A DNA stretch of 64,000 nt, from the NCBI RefSeq assembly GCF_037976825.1, contig NZ_CP150269.1, positions 15,001-79,000 on the forward strand, written 5' to 3'. This stretch comes from Paenibacillus sp. FSL K6-1330. GTDB lineage: Bacteria > Bacillota > Bacilli > Paenibacillales > Paenibacillaceae. The translations under genes were made by a program, and so were the position numbers. Each line of letters starts with the position of its first letter. The first letter of the stretch is position 1. The notes below the pieces were generated by a model. It saw only the letters and a program-made list of their open reading frames with translations. It had not been told where the DNA came from and did not search any database. Below, one piece after another: positions 10,598 through 19,285 of the stretch.

Positions 10598-11487
10598 GAA
10601 ATCTTGTGCAACAGAGTTATGCCGATCAGGGAGAGGGAAGCCCGGGTTCTCTGTATTTGGTGGCAACACCGATTGGTAATTTGGAGGATATGACCTATCG
10701 CGCTGTACGCATCCTCCAGGAATGCGATATTATCGCGGCAGAGGATACACGGCAGTCACGCAAGCTGCTGACCCATTTCGAAATTCCGGCTAAGCCGCTG
10801 TTTAGTTATCACGAGCATAATAAGGCGGCCAGTGGACCTGAAATTATACGTTATATAATAGAAGGAAAAAATGTGGCACTCGTCAGCGACGCCGGTCTGC
10901 CGGCGATTTCGGACCCTGGCAGTGATCTGGTTTCACTTGCGATTGAGGCGGGAATTTCGGTCATTCCGATCCCGGGGGCCAATGCCGCTCTTTCGGCCTT
11001 AATCGTGTCGGGTTTGCCGACCGAACGATTCACGTTTATCGGCTTTTTGCCGCGGGAGCGTAAAGATATCATTCAGCAGCTGCAAGTTTTGCAAACGGCG
11101 CAGGGAACGCTATTATTTTATGAATCTCCGCATCGCGTGAAAAAGACGCTGGAGATCTTGCAGGAGGTACTGGGAAATCGGAAGGTGACCTTGGCTCGTG
11201 AACTGACTAAACGCTATGAGGAATTCTTGCGCGGGAGCATTTCCGAATGCCTGGACTGGCTCACGGAGCATCCGCCGCTGGGGGAATATTGTTTGGTGGT
11301 GGAAGCCGGTAGTGCAGAAGAGGAGCTGAAGGAGAAAAATGCCTGGTGGCAGGAGCTTTCGCTGGAGGAGCATGTGGAACATTATGAGCGGGAAGGACTA
11401 AGCCGCAAGGATGCCATGAAAAAAACCGCGGGTGATCGCGGTGTATCGAAGAGGGATATCTATAATGCGCTCCTGACGGAATCGTGA
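10594..11487 (+). CDS. rsmI: 16S rRNA (cytidine(1402)-2'-O)-methyltransferase
   Basis: RsmI methylates the ribose of C1402 in the 16S decoding centre. The tetrapyrrole-methylase-like fold is shown by the start segment YLVATPIGNLEDMTYRA, then EDTRQSRKLL, LVSDAGLPAISDPGSD and IPGANAALSALIVSGLP. It has 297 residues, as usual. ATG 10594 overlaps the trmN6 stop by four bases. Downstream the strand switches: abrB converges from the other side, with one copy of a 69-nt repeat in the gap. Confidence 0.95.
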   Translation: MRNLVQQSYADQGEGSPGSLYLVATPIGNLEDMTYRAVRILQECDIIAAEDTRQSRKLLTHFEIPAKPLFSYHEHNKAASGPEIIRYIIEGKNVALVSDAGLPAISDPGSDLVSLAIEAGISVIPIPGANAALSALIVSGLPTERFTFIGFLPRERKDIIQQLQVLQTAQGTLLFYESPHRVKKTLEILQEVLGNRKVTLARELTKRYEEFLRGSISECLDWLTEHPPLGEYCLVVEAGSAEEELKEKNAWWQELSLEEHVEHYEREGLSRKDAMKKTAGDRGVSKRDIYNALLTES

Positions 11488-11515
11488 TAATACTTAACTT
11501 GGTGCAGGGGGATAA

Positions 11516-11584
11516 CAAAATAGCCCCACAAAGTGGAGCCTATGCTTCGATGTTTATTCCAAATACTTTGCGGGGACCCCAAAA
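11516..11584 (-). repeat. 69-nt stem-loop repeat, copy 1
   Basis: This element matches the reverse complement of 62249-62317 at 66 of 69 positions. Read on the minus strand it starts TTTTGGGGTCCCCGCAAAG and ends ACTTTGTGGGGCTATTTTG; CCCCGCAAAGT and ACTTTGTGGGG form an 11-bp stem with one G-U pair. It sits between the convergent genes rsmI and abrB. It does not look like a coding sequence. Function is unknown; see the corresponding finding. Confidence 0.9.
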
Positions 11585-11644
11585 CCAATAAATGAGAATA
11601 AAGAATAGCTTACGCTTCGCTGAAAACTTAAATTCTGTAAACTC

Positions 11645-11672
11645 AAAAAAAGACCCTCCTGCGGCCGGGTTC
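11645..11672 (-). terminator. Probable abrB terminator (minus strand)
   Basis: On the minus strand GAACCC and GGGTC pair around a GC-rich loop, followed by TCTTTTTTT. It lies about 80 nt past the abrB stop. The stem is short, so confidence is moderate. Confidence 0.55.
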
Positions 11673-11752
11673 ATAGCCGAGGAAGGCACCAAGGAGATAT
11701 GAAAAAGGTTAGAATTAACAAAATGTAATAATGCTATTATATACTAAAAATC

Positions 11753-12007
11753 TTAATTTGTCACAGGTGTAGGGATTTCCGAGATACATTCATGGCAAAC
11801 AATTTTACCTTTGAAGTAAGTGACATTCTCAGCGTTACCACAGAAGATGCAGGCAGGCTCATATTTCTTAAGCATGATGCGTTCGCCGTCTACATAAATC
11901 TCCAATGCATCTTTCTCACCAATTCCGAGCGTACGGCGTAATTCGATCGGAATGACGACCCGTCCAAGCTCATCGACTTTCCTTACAATTCCTGTTGATT
12001 TCATCAT
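11753..12007 (-). CDS. abrB: Transition-state regulator AbrB with a Cys4 tail
   Basis: AbrB represses post-exponential and sporulation genes during growth. Residues 4-50 form the swapped-hairpin DNA-binding domain (STGIVRKVDELGRVVIPIE ... LGIGEKDALEIYV), almost identical to B. subtilis AbrB. The C-terminal part differs: instead of the helical multimerisation region it carries C53-IF-C56 and C71-HE-C74, a likely zinc site. Two ATGs (12007 and 12004) are possible; GAGAGGGG lies 12 nt ahead of the first. The gene is on the minus strand as in B. subtilis. A strong sigma-A promoter (12081-12109) and a Spo0A box just downstream of its start site indicate Spo0A repression. metS, the usual neighbour, is replaced by an HD phosphohydrolase gene. 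Confidence 0.93.
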   Translation of the reverse strand: MMKSTGIVRKVDELGRVVIPIELRRTLGIGEKDALEIYVDGERIMLKKYEPACIFCGNAENVTYFKGKIVCHECISEIPTPVTN

Positions 12008-12050
12008 AACTTATAAATGCCCCTCTCGCCATAATTTAAAAAAGTCATAA

Positions 12051-12057
12051 TTCGACA
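12051..12057. promoter_or_regulatory. Spo0A box in the abrB leader
   Basis: TTCGACA is an exact match to the 0A-box consensus (TGTCGAA on the other strand). It would lie at about +17 to +24 relative to the predicted abrB transcription start, the same arrangement by which Spo0A~P represses abrB in B. subtilis. Confidence 0.7.
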
Positions 12058-12080
12058 TAGTTCTAGTTTTTATGTTATTT

Positions 12081-12109
12081 ATAGTACCAACGATTCCCAA
12101 AACAGTCAA
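12081..12109 (-). promoter_or_regulatory. Sigma-A promoter of abrB
   Basis: On the minus strand TTGACT (12109-12104) and TACTAT (12086-12081) are separated by 17 bp. The start site would fall near 12074, giving a leader of about 67 nt. Confidence 0.8.
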
Positions 12110-12329
12110 CCTATATTTTTGAAAAATCGGAACCTATTTACGAAAGTATAGTGAACAAAACCCTTATATAGCAACGTAATTACCATAATCGTACCAATTA
12201 TTGCTGCGTTTTTTGATTTGTCGATTTGGAAAGCGCAATTTTCCCTTATTCGACATGGTTCGACATTAGATGTCAAAAGAAGTGTTTATCGGCTAAATCC
12301 CAATCGAAACGATAAGGAGTTGAGATGGA
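12110..12329. other. AT-rich control region between abrB and the HD gene, with two Spo0A boxes
   Basis: The divergent intergenic region runs from 12008 to 12329; this part has no gene. It includes two exact Spo0A boxes TTCGACA at 12249-12255 and 12259-12265, starting 10 bp apart, and an imperfect box near 12218. I saw no clear -10/-35 pair for the HD gene. Confidence 0.6.
12249..12265. promoter_or_regulatory. Tandem Spo0A boxes
   Basis: Two TTCGACA heptamers begin exactly 10 bp apart, one helical turn, which is the spacing of cooperative Spo0A sites. They are 65-81 nt upstream of the HD phosphohydrolase start and about 140 bp upstream of the abrB promoter, so either gene could be controlled. 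Confidence 0.55.
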
Positions 12330-13619
12330 ATGTATTCACCAATTTCGGAAGAAAAAGTGTTTAAGGATCCCGTCCACAATTATATTCATGTGCAAGACGA
12401 CATCATCTGGCGATTAATCGATACCCCGGAATTCCAGCGACTCCGCCGGGTTAGACAGCTTGGGACCTCTTTTCTGACCTTTCATGGGGCCGAACACAGC
12501 CGATTCTCCCATTCACTGGGAGTCTATGAAATTACGAGAAGAATCATCTCTCAATTCGAACGGAGGGGGTATTCCGATTGGCCTGCCGAGGAAAGGCAAG
12601 TTGCGCTCTGCGCGGCTCTGCTGCATGATTTGGGGCATGGCCCTTTCTCTCATTCTATAGAAGAAGCTTTTCATATGAATCACGAGGATTGGACATGCCG
12701 GATCCTGCTCGGGGATACTTGCGTCAATCAGGTACTGCGAGAGCTCGGAGCGGATTTCCCCGAGAAAGTGGCTTCCGTGATTAACAAAACCTACGATAAG
12801 CCGATTGTGATAAACCTGGTCACTAGTCCGCTGGATGCAGACCGGATGGATTATTTGCTAAGGGATGCGTATTATACGGGAGTTAATTATGGAACGATTG
12901 ATATTGACCGGATCTTGCGGATGCTGCGGCCATACCGCGATCGGGTCGTTGTGAAGGAATCGGGCATGCACGCCGTGGAGGATTACCTGATGTCACGGTA
13001 TCAGATGTATTGGCAGGTATATTTTCATCCCGTCACTCGAAGCTCCGAAATCATCCTGCGCCAAATCTTTCGCCGGGCAAAGGAACTGCATGACAGCGGA
13101 TATGCCTTTCGGTTCATGGTCGAACCGCTTCCTGCGTTGTTTGCGGGCCATATTGACGTGAGTCAATACCTGCGTCTGGATGAAGCCCTGATCCAAACGG
13201 CCTTTCTGCAATGGACGGAGGAGGAAGACAAGCTCCTTAGCGAATTATGCGGTCGTTTCATGCACCGAAAGCTCTACAAATATGTAGAAATCGACAATAT
13301 TGATCTGGAAACCATCGACCGGATACGCCAAGCGTTCCGTGCCGTGGGATTACATCCGAAATATGACCTGGAGATTGATTTTCCAACCGATCTTCCTTAT
13401 GATAAAGTTCATTCCGATATGCCGCTTAACGAGAAACAGATTCTGCTTCTGGATCGGCATGATGAGCTGAAGGAAATCTCGGAGGTTTCCGATATTGTAC
13501 GCTCGATCAGCGGTATTCATAAAGGACGGTACCATCTTTATTATCCGGAAGAGAAAGTGACTCCGCTGCTGGCTCAGATGCCGGAGAAGATAGCCGATGT
13601 TTTCAAACAACAACATTAA
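12330..13619 (+). CDS. HD-domain phosphohydrolase (YwfO / dNTPase-like)
   Basis: This metal-dependent HD-superfamily phosphohydrolase resembles B. subtilis YwfO and deoxynucleoside triphosphate triphosphohydrolases; the substrate cannot be assigned here. The HD residues are H56 (in HSRFSHSLG), H99-D100 (in LLHDLGHGPFSH) and a later Asp in TSPLDADRMDYLLRD, a motif typical of this subgroup. It has 429 residues, close to YwfO. AAGGAG lies 10 nt before ATG 12330. In B. subtilis ywfO is elsewhere and metS stands in this position. Two Spo0A boxes upstream suggest a sporulation-phase link, which is inference only. Confidence 0.88.
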   Translation: MYSPISEEKVFKDPVHNYIHVQDDIIWRLIDTPEFQRLRRVRQLGTSFLTFHGAEHSRFSHSLGVYEITRRIISQFERRGYSDWPAEERQVALCAALLHDLGHGPFSHSIEEAFHMNHEDWTCRILLGDTCVNQVLRELGADFPEKVASVINKTYDKPIVINLVTSPLDADRMDYLLRDAYYTGVNYGTIDIDRILRMLRPYRDRVVVKESGMHAVEDYLMSRYQMYWQVYFHPVTRSSEIILRQIFRRAKELHDSGYAFRFMVEPLPALFAGHIDVSQYLRLDEALIQTAFLQWTEEEDKLLSELCGRFMHRKLYKYVEIDNIDLETIDRIRQAFRAVGLHPKYDLEIDFPTDLPYDKVHSDMPLNEKQILLLDRHDELKEISEVSDIVRSISGIHKGRYHLYYPEEKVTPLLAQMPEKIADVFKQQH

Positions 13620-13714
13620 CCTAGAGGAATAGACAATGCTTGGTACATCTGCAATTTACCCAGCTAATGGAAGATAAACGACACAGAAACGACAGGAAGG
13701 AGAGTGTGGATCTT

Positions 13715-14479
13715 ATGTTGTTCGACACGCACACTCATATGGACGCTCCCCAATTCGACGAAGACCGGGAGGAAGCAATTCAGCGGGCGCTTGAAGCTGG
13801 CGTGACCCGGATGATCAATATCGGATTTAACCGGGAGACGATCCCGACTACGATGAAGCTGGCAGAGACTTATGATTTTATATATGCGGCAGTGGGCTGG
13901 CATCCTGTAGATGCGATTACCATGGAGGATCAGGACCTGGATTGGATCGCCTCTTTATGCAGTCATGAGAAAGTGGTGGCTATTGGAGAGATCGGCCTGG
14001 ACTATCATTGGGATACATCTCCGAAAGAAGTGCAGCACCGAGTGCTTCGGCGTCAGATCGGACTTGCCCGGGAACTGAACATGCCGATTGTCATTCATAA
14101 TCGGGATGCGCATGAAGATATTATCAAAATTTTACGGGAGGAAAAGGCCTCCGAAGTGGGCGGTGTCATGCATTCCTTCTCCGGAAGCTGGGAAACTGCC
14201 AAAATATGTCTCGATATGGGATTCCATATTTCATTTGGCGGGCCGATTACCTTCAAGAATGCAAAGCAGCCCAAAGAGGTATTGGCGCAGGTTCCGCTGG
14301 ATCGATTATTGATCGAAACGGACTCCCCTTACCTGACGCCTCATCCCTTCCGTGGGAAACGAAATGAGACCGCTTATGTGAAATTGGTGGCGGAGACCGC
14401 AGCCGAGATTAGAGGGTTGTCTTATGAGGAATTGGCCCAAATTACCACCAAAAATGCACTGGAACGATTTGGTATTTAA
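13715..14479 (+). CDS. yabD: TatD family metal-dependent DNase (YabD)
   Basis: TatD-family TIM-barrel hydrolases have 3'-5' DNase activity and a two-metal site. The metal ligands are visible in DTHTHMD (4-10), GEIGLDYHWD, the HNRDAHED region, MHSFSGSWE and ETDSPYLTPHPFRG. The frame is open from TTG 13640, but ATG 13715 gives the 254-residue family length and starts MLFDTHTHMD. AGGAAGGAG lies about 12 nt upstream, a slightly long spacing; an in-frame GTG at 13706 would be too close. Position ahead of the 3D-domain gene and rnmV is conserved. Confidence 0.93.
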   Translation: MLFDTHTHMDAPQFDEDREEAIQRALEAGVTRMINIGFNRETIPTTMKLAETYDFIYAAVGWHPVDAITMEDQDLDWIASLCSHEKVVAIGEIGLDYHWDTSPKEVQHRVLRRQIGLARELNMPIVIHNRDAHEDIIKILREEKASEVGGVMHSFSGSWETAKICLDMGFHISFGGPITFKNAKQPKEVLAQVPLDRLLIETDSPYLTPHPFRGKRNETAYVKLVAETAAEIRGLSYEELAQITTKNALERFGI

Positions 14480-14669
14480 CGAAAAAGAGAGCAAAAGCGA
14501 TGAAAAAGGGAGCAATCGCGATTAATTAAAGTTTTTTAATCAGAAAAGGCGTCAATATTACAATAATTTAACCTTTTACATGAGAAAATGTGGTTGAATG
14601 TTGCTTTACAACCTGCATGTAAACAGGATATCATCTTTTCAGTGATAGGAAGCTGCGATGTGCAGATCG
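14480..14669. other. Spacer upstream of the riboswitch
   Basis: This AT-rich stretch after yabD should contain the promoter for the riboswitch RNA. I did not find a -35/-10 pair I would defend. Confidence 0.4.
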
Positions 14670-14905
14670 TAGCCGAATATTTCATGAACCGTCTCGCTTA
14701 ATCTCCGGAATTCTGGAGAACGGGGGAACCGATACCGCCGTGCATACTGGTCTGAATGCACGCAGCTGTATTTGATTTCTTTTTCGGGTCTTTGGGGTGA
14801 ATTTGAAGGATCTCGCCATGAGCGGGTATCCGGATCTAGGGCGTCTCTCTTACGTCCGAACCCGACAGCTAACTCCGTAAGCGAAATAAGAGGGGAAATC
14901 TCGTG
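14670..14905 (+). ncRNA. Cyclic di-AMP (ydaO/yuaA) riboswitch
   Basis: The region carries the ordered conserved blocks of the ydaO class: CGCTTAATCTCC near 14694, CGGGGGAACCGATA at 14721-14734, TTTGGGGTGAATTTGAAGG at 14791-14809, and CCGAACCCGACAGCTAACTC from 14856. In this class c-di-AMP binding favours premature termination, and a terminator hairpin follows at 14934-14985. The downstream gene encodes a DUF348/G5/3D cell-wall protein, a common ydaO target. The outer limits of the aptamer are approximate. A minus-strand reading frame across it is an artefact. Confidence 0.9.
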
Positions 14906-14933
14906 CATACCATTTCCATGATTCTAATCATCA

Positions 14934-14985
14934 GGAAGCCACGTTAGAGCCTCTAGTACTCTTTCATTGGCTTTCTTTTATTTTT
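14934..14985 (+). terminator. Riboswitch expression-platform terminator
   Basis: GGAAGCCA (14934-14941) pairs with TGGCTTTC (14968-14975), an 8-bp stem with one G-U pair, with a further AGAG/CTCT pairing in the loop. TTTTATTTTT follows. It lies between the aptamer and the gene, as expected for transcriptional attenuation. Confidence 0.75.
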
Positions 14986-15170
14986 GAATAATGGAGAAGG
15001 GATCATCATACTCTTGGTAAACAGGGGGTGGTGGTAGATGGACGAAATGACGGGAATTGACGCAGGGTGTAGATAGATAGCAGGGCGCCTTGTGAGAAAA
15101 ATTGCTATAGTCACGTCAAATGCATTCATGCGTTTACCTAGACGGCGGGACTATGAAGGAGGATGGAATA

Positions 15171-16358
15171 GTGGGCATTTTTCAACCTGAAGAAACCCAT
15201 GAATCACAATCATCCAGCATGTCTTACGCATTGAGATGGAAGCATGACAATTTGCGTCAACTGATGTTGCTCGGTGCCATGGGTGCCGTTACGGTATCAC
15301 TTCTCATATCGTTGGTCGTACATGATCAGGCAGGCAAGGAGGTTCAGCTTGTCGTCGATGGTCGTGTCACCACAGTAGAAACACGTGGATCATTGCTGCA
15401 GGAATTGCTGGATGAGCAAGCGATCACGTTGAGTCCTCAGGATCAGATTTCGATGCCTTTAAACGGCGCGATCCAGGATGGAGATCGGATCATCATTGAA
15501 CGGGCAATTCCAGTTAAAGTTACAGTAGGCAGCACAACTAAAACCATATTTACATCCCAGGATACGGTTGATCATGTACTTAAAGAGGCTGGTATTACGA
15601 TCCAGGGTGAAGATATAGTACAACCGGCACAGAACACGAAGCTGACCAGCAATATGAATATCCATGTTGTCCGCGTCACGAAACAAAAAGTTAAGGAGAC
15701 GGAAGACCGGGAATTCCGTGTGATCAAAACAGCCGACCCATCGCTTGAAAGAGGGGATAACCGCGTAATTCAGCGGGGCGAGTCCGGTCTCATGGTGAAC
15801 CATTATGAGAAGGTCTACCACAATGGCAAGCTGGTTTCGAAGACGAAGGTCTCCCAAAAAGTCGAGCGCAGAACAAAGGATAAAATTATTGCCGTAGGCA
15901 CGAAAAAGGTGGAGAAGCCCGTCATTGTTCAGGCGGCCGCCACCGATGTGAAAGCCACACCGGCCAAATTGTCTGGCACGAAGAAAGTAACAACCGCCAA
16001 GGCTGTTGAGAACAACGTGGTTTCTCGGGCAGGCGTTGATTTTAAATACAACAAGGTATTGAACAATGTGTCGATGACGGCGTATTCTTCTGAGCAACAA
16101 GGAATCGGTACACGCACTGCATCCGGCACACGCGTTACAGAAGGGCGCACCATCGCCGTTGACCCTAATATCATCCCGATCGGATGGTGGGTCTATATCG
16201 AAGGCATTGGCTTCCGTCGTGCAGAAGATACGGGCGGCGCCATCAAAGGCAACAAAATCGATGTTTATTATGATTCACTCAAATCGGCCACGAGTTTCGG
16301 CCGGAAGAGCGGCCGCACCGTTTATGTGATCGGTCCGGTTAAACCTGAATTGAACTAG
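15171..16358 (+). CDS. yabE: DUF348/G5/3D-domain cell-wall protein (YabE / resuscitation-promoting-factor-like)
   Basis: This is a membrane-anchored cell-wall protein related to YabE, probably a muralytic enzyme or wall remodeller. After a cytoplasmic N-terminus (about 30 residues) one transmembrane helix (LMLLGAMGAVTVSLLISLVV) is followed by two to three DUF348 repeats, a G5 domain (about residues 185-265) and a C-terminal 3D domain (MTAYSSEQQGIG ... AVDPNIIPIGWWVYIEG ... EDTGGAIKGNKIDVYY) with its three conserved aspartates. Length is 395 residues. GTG 15171 is chosen over in-frame ATGs at 15120 and 15153 because AAGGAGG (15156-15162) lies 8 nt before it. Expression is likely controlled by the c-di-AMP riboswitch upstream. 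Confidence 0.9.
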   Translation: MGIFQPEETHESQSSSMSYALRWKHDNLRQLMLLGAMGAVTVSLLISLVVHDQAGKEVQLVVDGRVTTVETRGSLLQELLDEQAITLSPQDQISMPLNGAIQDGDRIIIERAIPVKVTVGSTTKTIFTSQDTVDHVLKEAGITIQGEDIVQPAQNTKLTSNMNIHVVRVTKQKVKETEDREFRVIKTADPSLERGDNRVIQRGESGLMVNHYEKVYHNGKLVSKTKVSQKVERRTKDKIIAVGTKKVEKPVIVQAAATDVKATPAKLSGTKKVTTAKAVENNVVSRAGVDFKYNKVLNNVSMTAYSSEQQGIGTRTASGTRVTEGRTIAVDPNIIPIGWWVYIEGIGFRRAEDTGGAIKGNKIDVYYDSLKSATSFGRKSGRTVYVIGPVKPELN

Positions 16359-16425
16359 ACGCATGAATTCCAATTTACAATGCCATTCTAATGCTATACT
16401 ATTTAGCTTATAATATATAATGATG

Positions 16426-16458
16426 AAGAAGAGGGAGTATTTCCTCTTCTTTTGTTTT
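16426..16458 (+). terminator. Terminator after the 3D-domain gene
   Basis: AAGAAGAGG (16426-16434) pairs exactly with CCTCTTCTT (16443-16451), followed by TTGTTTTGTT. Confidence 0.8.
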
Positions 16459-16546
16459 GTTAAGAACGGAGTATACAGAGCTAAGATGGTTGGAAATCTA
16501 AAGTTGTACAAGCGTGGCTTTGCTTGGGAAGGAAGAGAACAAACGC

Positions 16547-17979
<1,433 letters not shown>

Positions 17980-18044
17980 TACAGCCATTAGAGAGCCCAT
18001 AGGGCCCGCGAAGGCCTTAACGCGATAAATTGATGTTTCGCAAG

Positions 18045-18073
18045 AACCAATAGTCACAGTGGCCCATACCATA
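18045..18073 (+). promoter_or_regulatory. Possible sigma-K promoter of yabG
   Basis: CATACCATA (18065-18073) fits the sigma-K -10 pattern CATANNNTA and AAC (18045-18047) the short -35, with 17 bp between. The family gene is sigma-K dependent in B. subtilis. The start site would fall very close to the ribosome binding site, which weakens the case. Confidence 0.3.
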
Positions 18074-18092
18074 GGGTAGGGGTGATGTTGTG

Positions 18093-18995
18093 ATGAACTT
18101 GGGAGACTTGGTCGTTCGTAAATCCTACGGCGGCGATGTAACGTTCCGGGTAGAAGGCATGCGGCAAAATAATAATATCGTCATCAAAGGGACAGAATTC
18201 CGGTTACTTGCCGATGCTCCCATTGATGATTTGGTCACGGTCCCGCATCCCAACTTAAGCGAACGTACAAAGCAGGCGCAGATCAAAGCCAATGAGTCGC
18301 TGGACCGTCTGCAGAAGCACAGACAGGAGCAGAGTGAGCGTCAACTGGCCAGCCTGCGCAATATTGAAGGCGGACAGCTTGCGGAAAAAGGATATTTTGA
18401 CGTGCCGGGCAAGGTGCTGCATTTGGATGGAGATCCCCAATACCTGAAGAAGAGTTTGACCTTGTACAATCAGCTTCGGGTCCCAGCGGAAGGCCATTAT
18501 ATCAATGAGTCGGGGATGGCCGATTCATTATATCGTCTTCTTCCGCGGGTAAGACCTGATATCGTGGTAATTACAGGTCATGATGGAGTTCTGAAGAGAC
18601 GACAGCCATACGATTTATATAGCCTGGACAGCTATAAGAATTCACACAACTTCGTCACGGCGATTCAGGTAGCACGTCAATATGAGCGGAATCTGGATTC
18701 CCTGGTCATTGTGGCTGGGGCGTGCCAGTCGCATTTTGAAGCTCTGCTGCAGGCGGGAGCCAATTTTGCCAGCTCGCCAGGGCGAATCCTCATCCATGCG
18801 CTGGATCCTGTCTACGTTGCCGCTAAGGCAGCCTATACGTCAGTCAGGGATACCGTCAACATCCATGATGTCGTTCATCATACGATCAGCGGCAGTCAGG
18901 GCGTGGGCGGAATCGAGACGAGAGGCAGCTACCGGATCGGTCTGCCCAAGCTGCAGGATTTGTCCACGTTGAAGGTTACGCCTTCGGTCAGTTAG
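18093..18995 (+). CDS. yabG: Sporulation-specific protease YabG
   Basis: YabG is a cysteine-type protease of the forespore surround that processes spore-coat proteins. The product shows the conserved N-terminal NLGDLVVRKSYGGD, GKVLHLDGDPQYLKKSL, VVITGHDGVL, AGACQSHFEALLQAGANFASSP and GIETRGSYRIGLP segments. It is about 300 residues. GTG 18090 and ATG 18093 are both possible; GGGGTGATG just upstream suits either, and I list the ATG. It stands between rsmA and veg as in B. subtilis and ends in a strong terminator. Confidence 0.94.
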   Translation: MNLGDLVVRKSYGGDVTFRVEGMRQNNNIVIKGTEFRLLADAPIDDLVTVPHPNLSERTKQAQIKANESLDRLQKHRQEQSERQLASLRNIEGGQLAEKGYFDVPGKVLHLDGDPQYLKKSLTLYNQLRVPAEGHYINESGMADSLYRLLPRVRPDIVVITGHDGVLKRRQPYDLYSLDSYKNSHNFVTAIQVARQYERNLDSLVIVAGACQSHFEALLQAGANFASSPGRILIHALDPVYVAAKAAYTSVRDTVNIHDVVHHTISGSQGVGGIETRGSYRIGLPKLQDLSTLKVTPSVS

Positions 18996-19050
18996 CTCAT
19001 ATTGCGTTCTAAAAGAGGTGTAATAGGCCGTTGTAGAAAGAACAGAGAAG

Positions 19051-19076
19051 AACCCCACAAGTTGGGGTTTTTTTAT
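19051..19076 (+). terminator. Terminator after yabG
   Basis: AACCCCA (19051-19057) pairs with TGGGGTT (19063-19069) around a 5-nt loop, followed by TTTTTATTTTTTG. Confidence 0.92.
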
Positions 19077-19186
19077 TTTTTGTTTCAATTCTTTAAGAAA
19101 GTTGTCAAAAAAAATACATAAAGCTTGTCAATTTAGCGCATATTAAAGCAAATGCACACGAGAAATCCAGGGTCAAAAAAAATACG

Positions 19187-19216
19187 TTGACAATATATTT
19201 TTGATGCTGATATAAT
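19187..19216 (+). promoter_or_regulatory. veg promoter P1 (sigma-A)
   Basis: TTGACA (19187-19192) and TATAAT (19211-19216) are both exact consensus hexamers with an 18-bp spacer. GTCAAAAAAAATAC, an A-tract that could act as an UP-type element, lies immediately upstream and is repeated near 19103. Confidence 0.85.
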
Positions 19217-19229
19217 TAATGTTTTTGAA

Positions 19230-19258
19230 TTGACAAATGACTGAATCTTTTGTATAAT
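19230..19258 (+). promoter_or_regulatory. veg promoter P2 (sigma-A)
   Basis: A second exact TTGACA (19230-19235) and TATAAT (19253-19258) pair with the optimal 17-bp spacer lies 43 bp downstream of the first. The start site would be about 20 nt ahead of the veg start codon. Confidence 0.88.
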
Positions 19259-19285
19259 GGACAAGGAAAGAGGTGGTCGTCGACA

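Noticed and set aside
14639..14908. Minus-strand 89-codon frame
   Set aside because: It is antisense to the c-di-AMP riboswitch, whose conserved RNA blocks explain the sequence.
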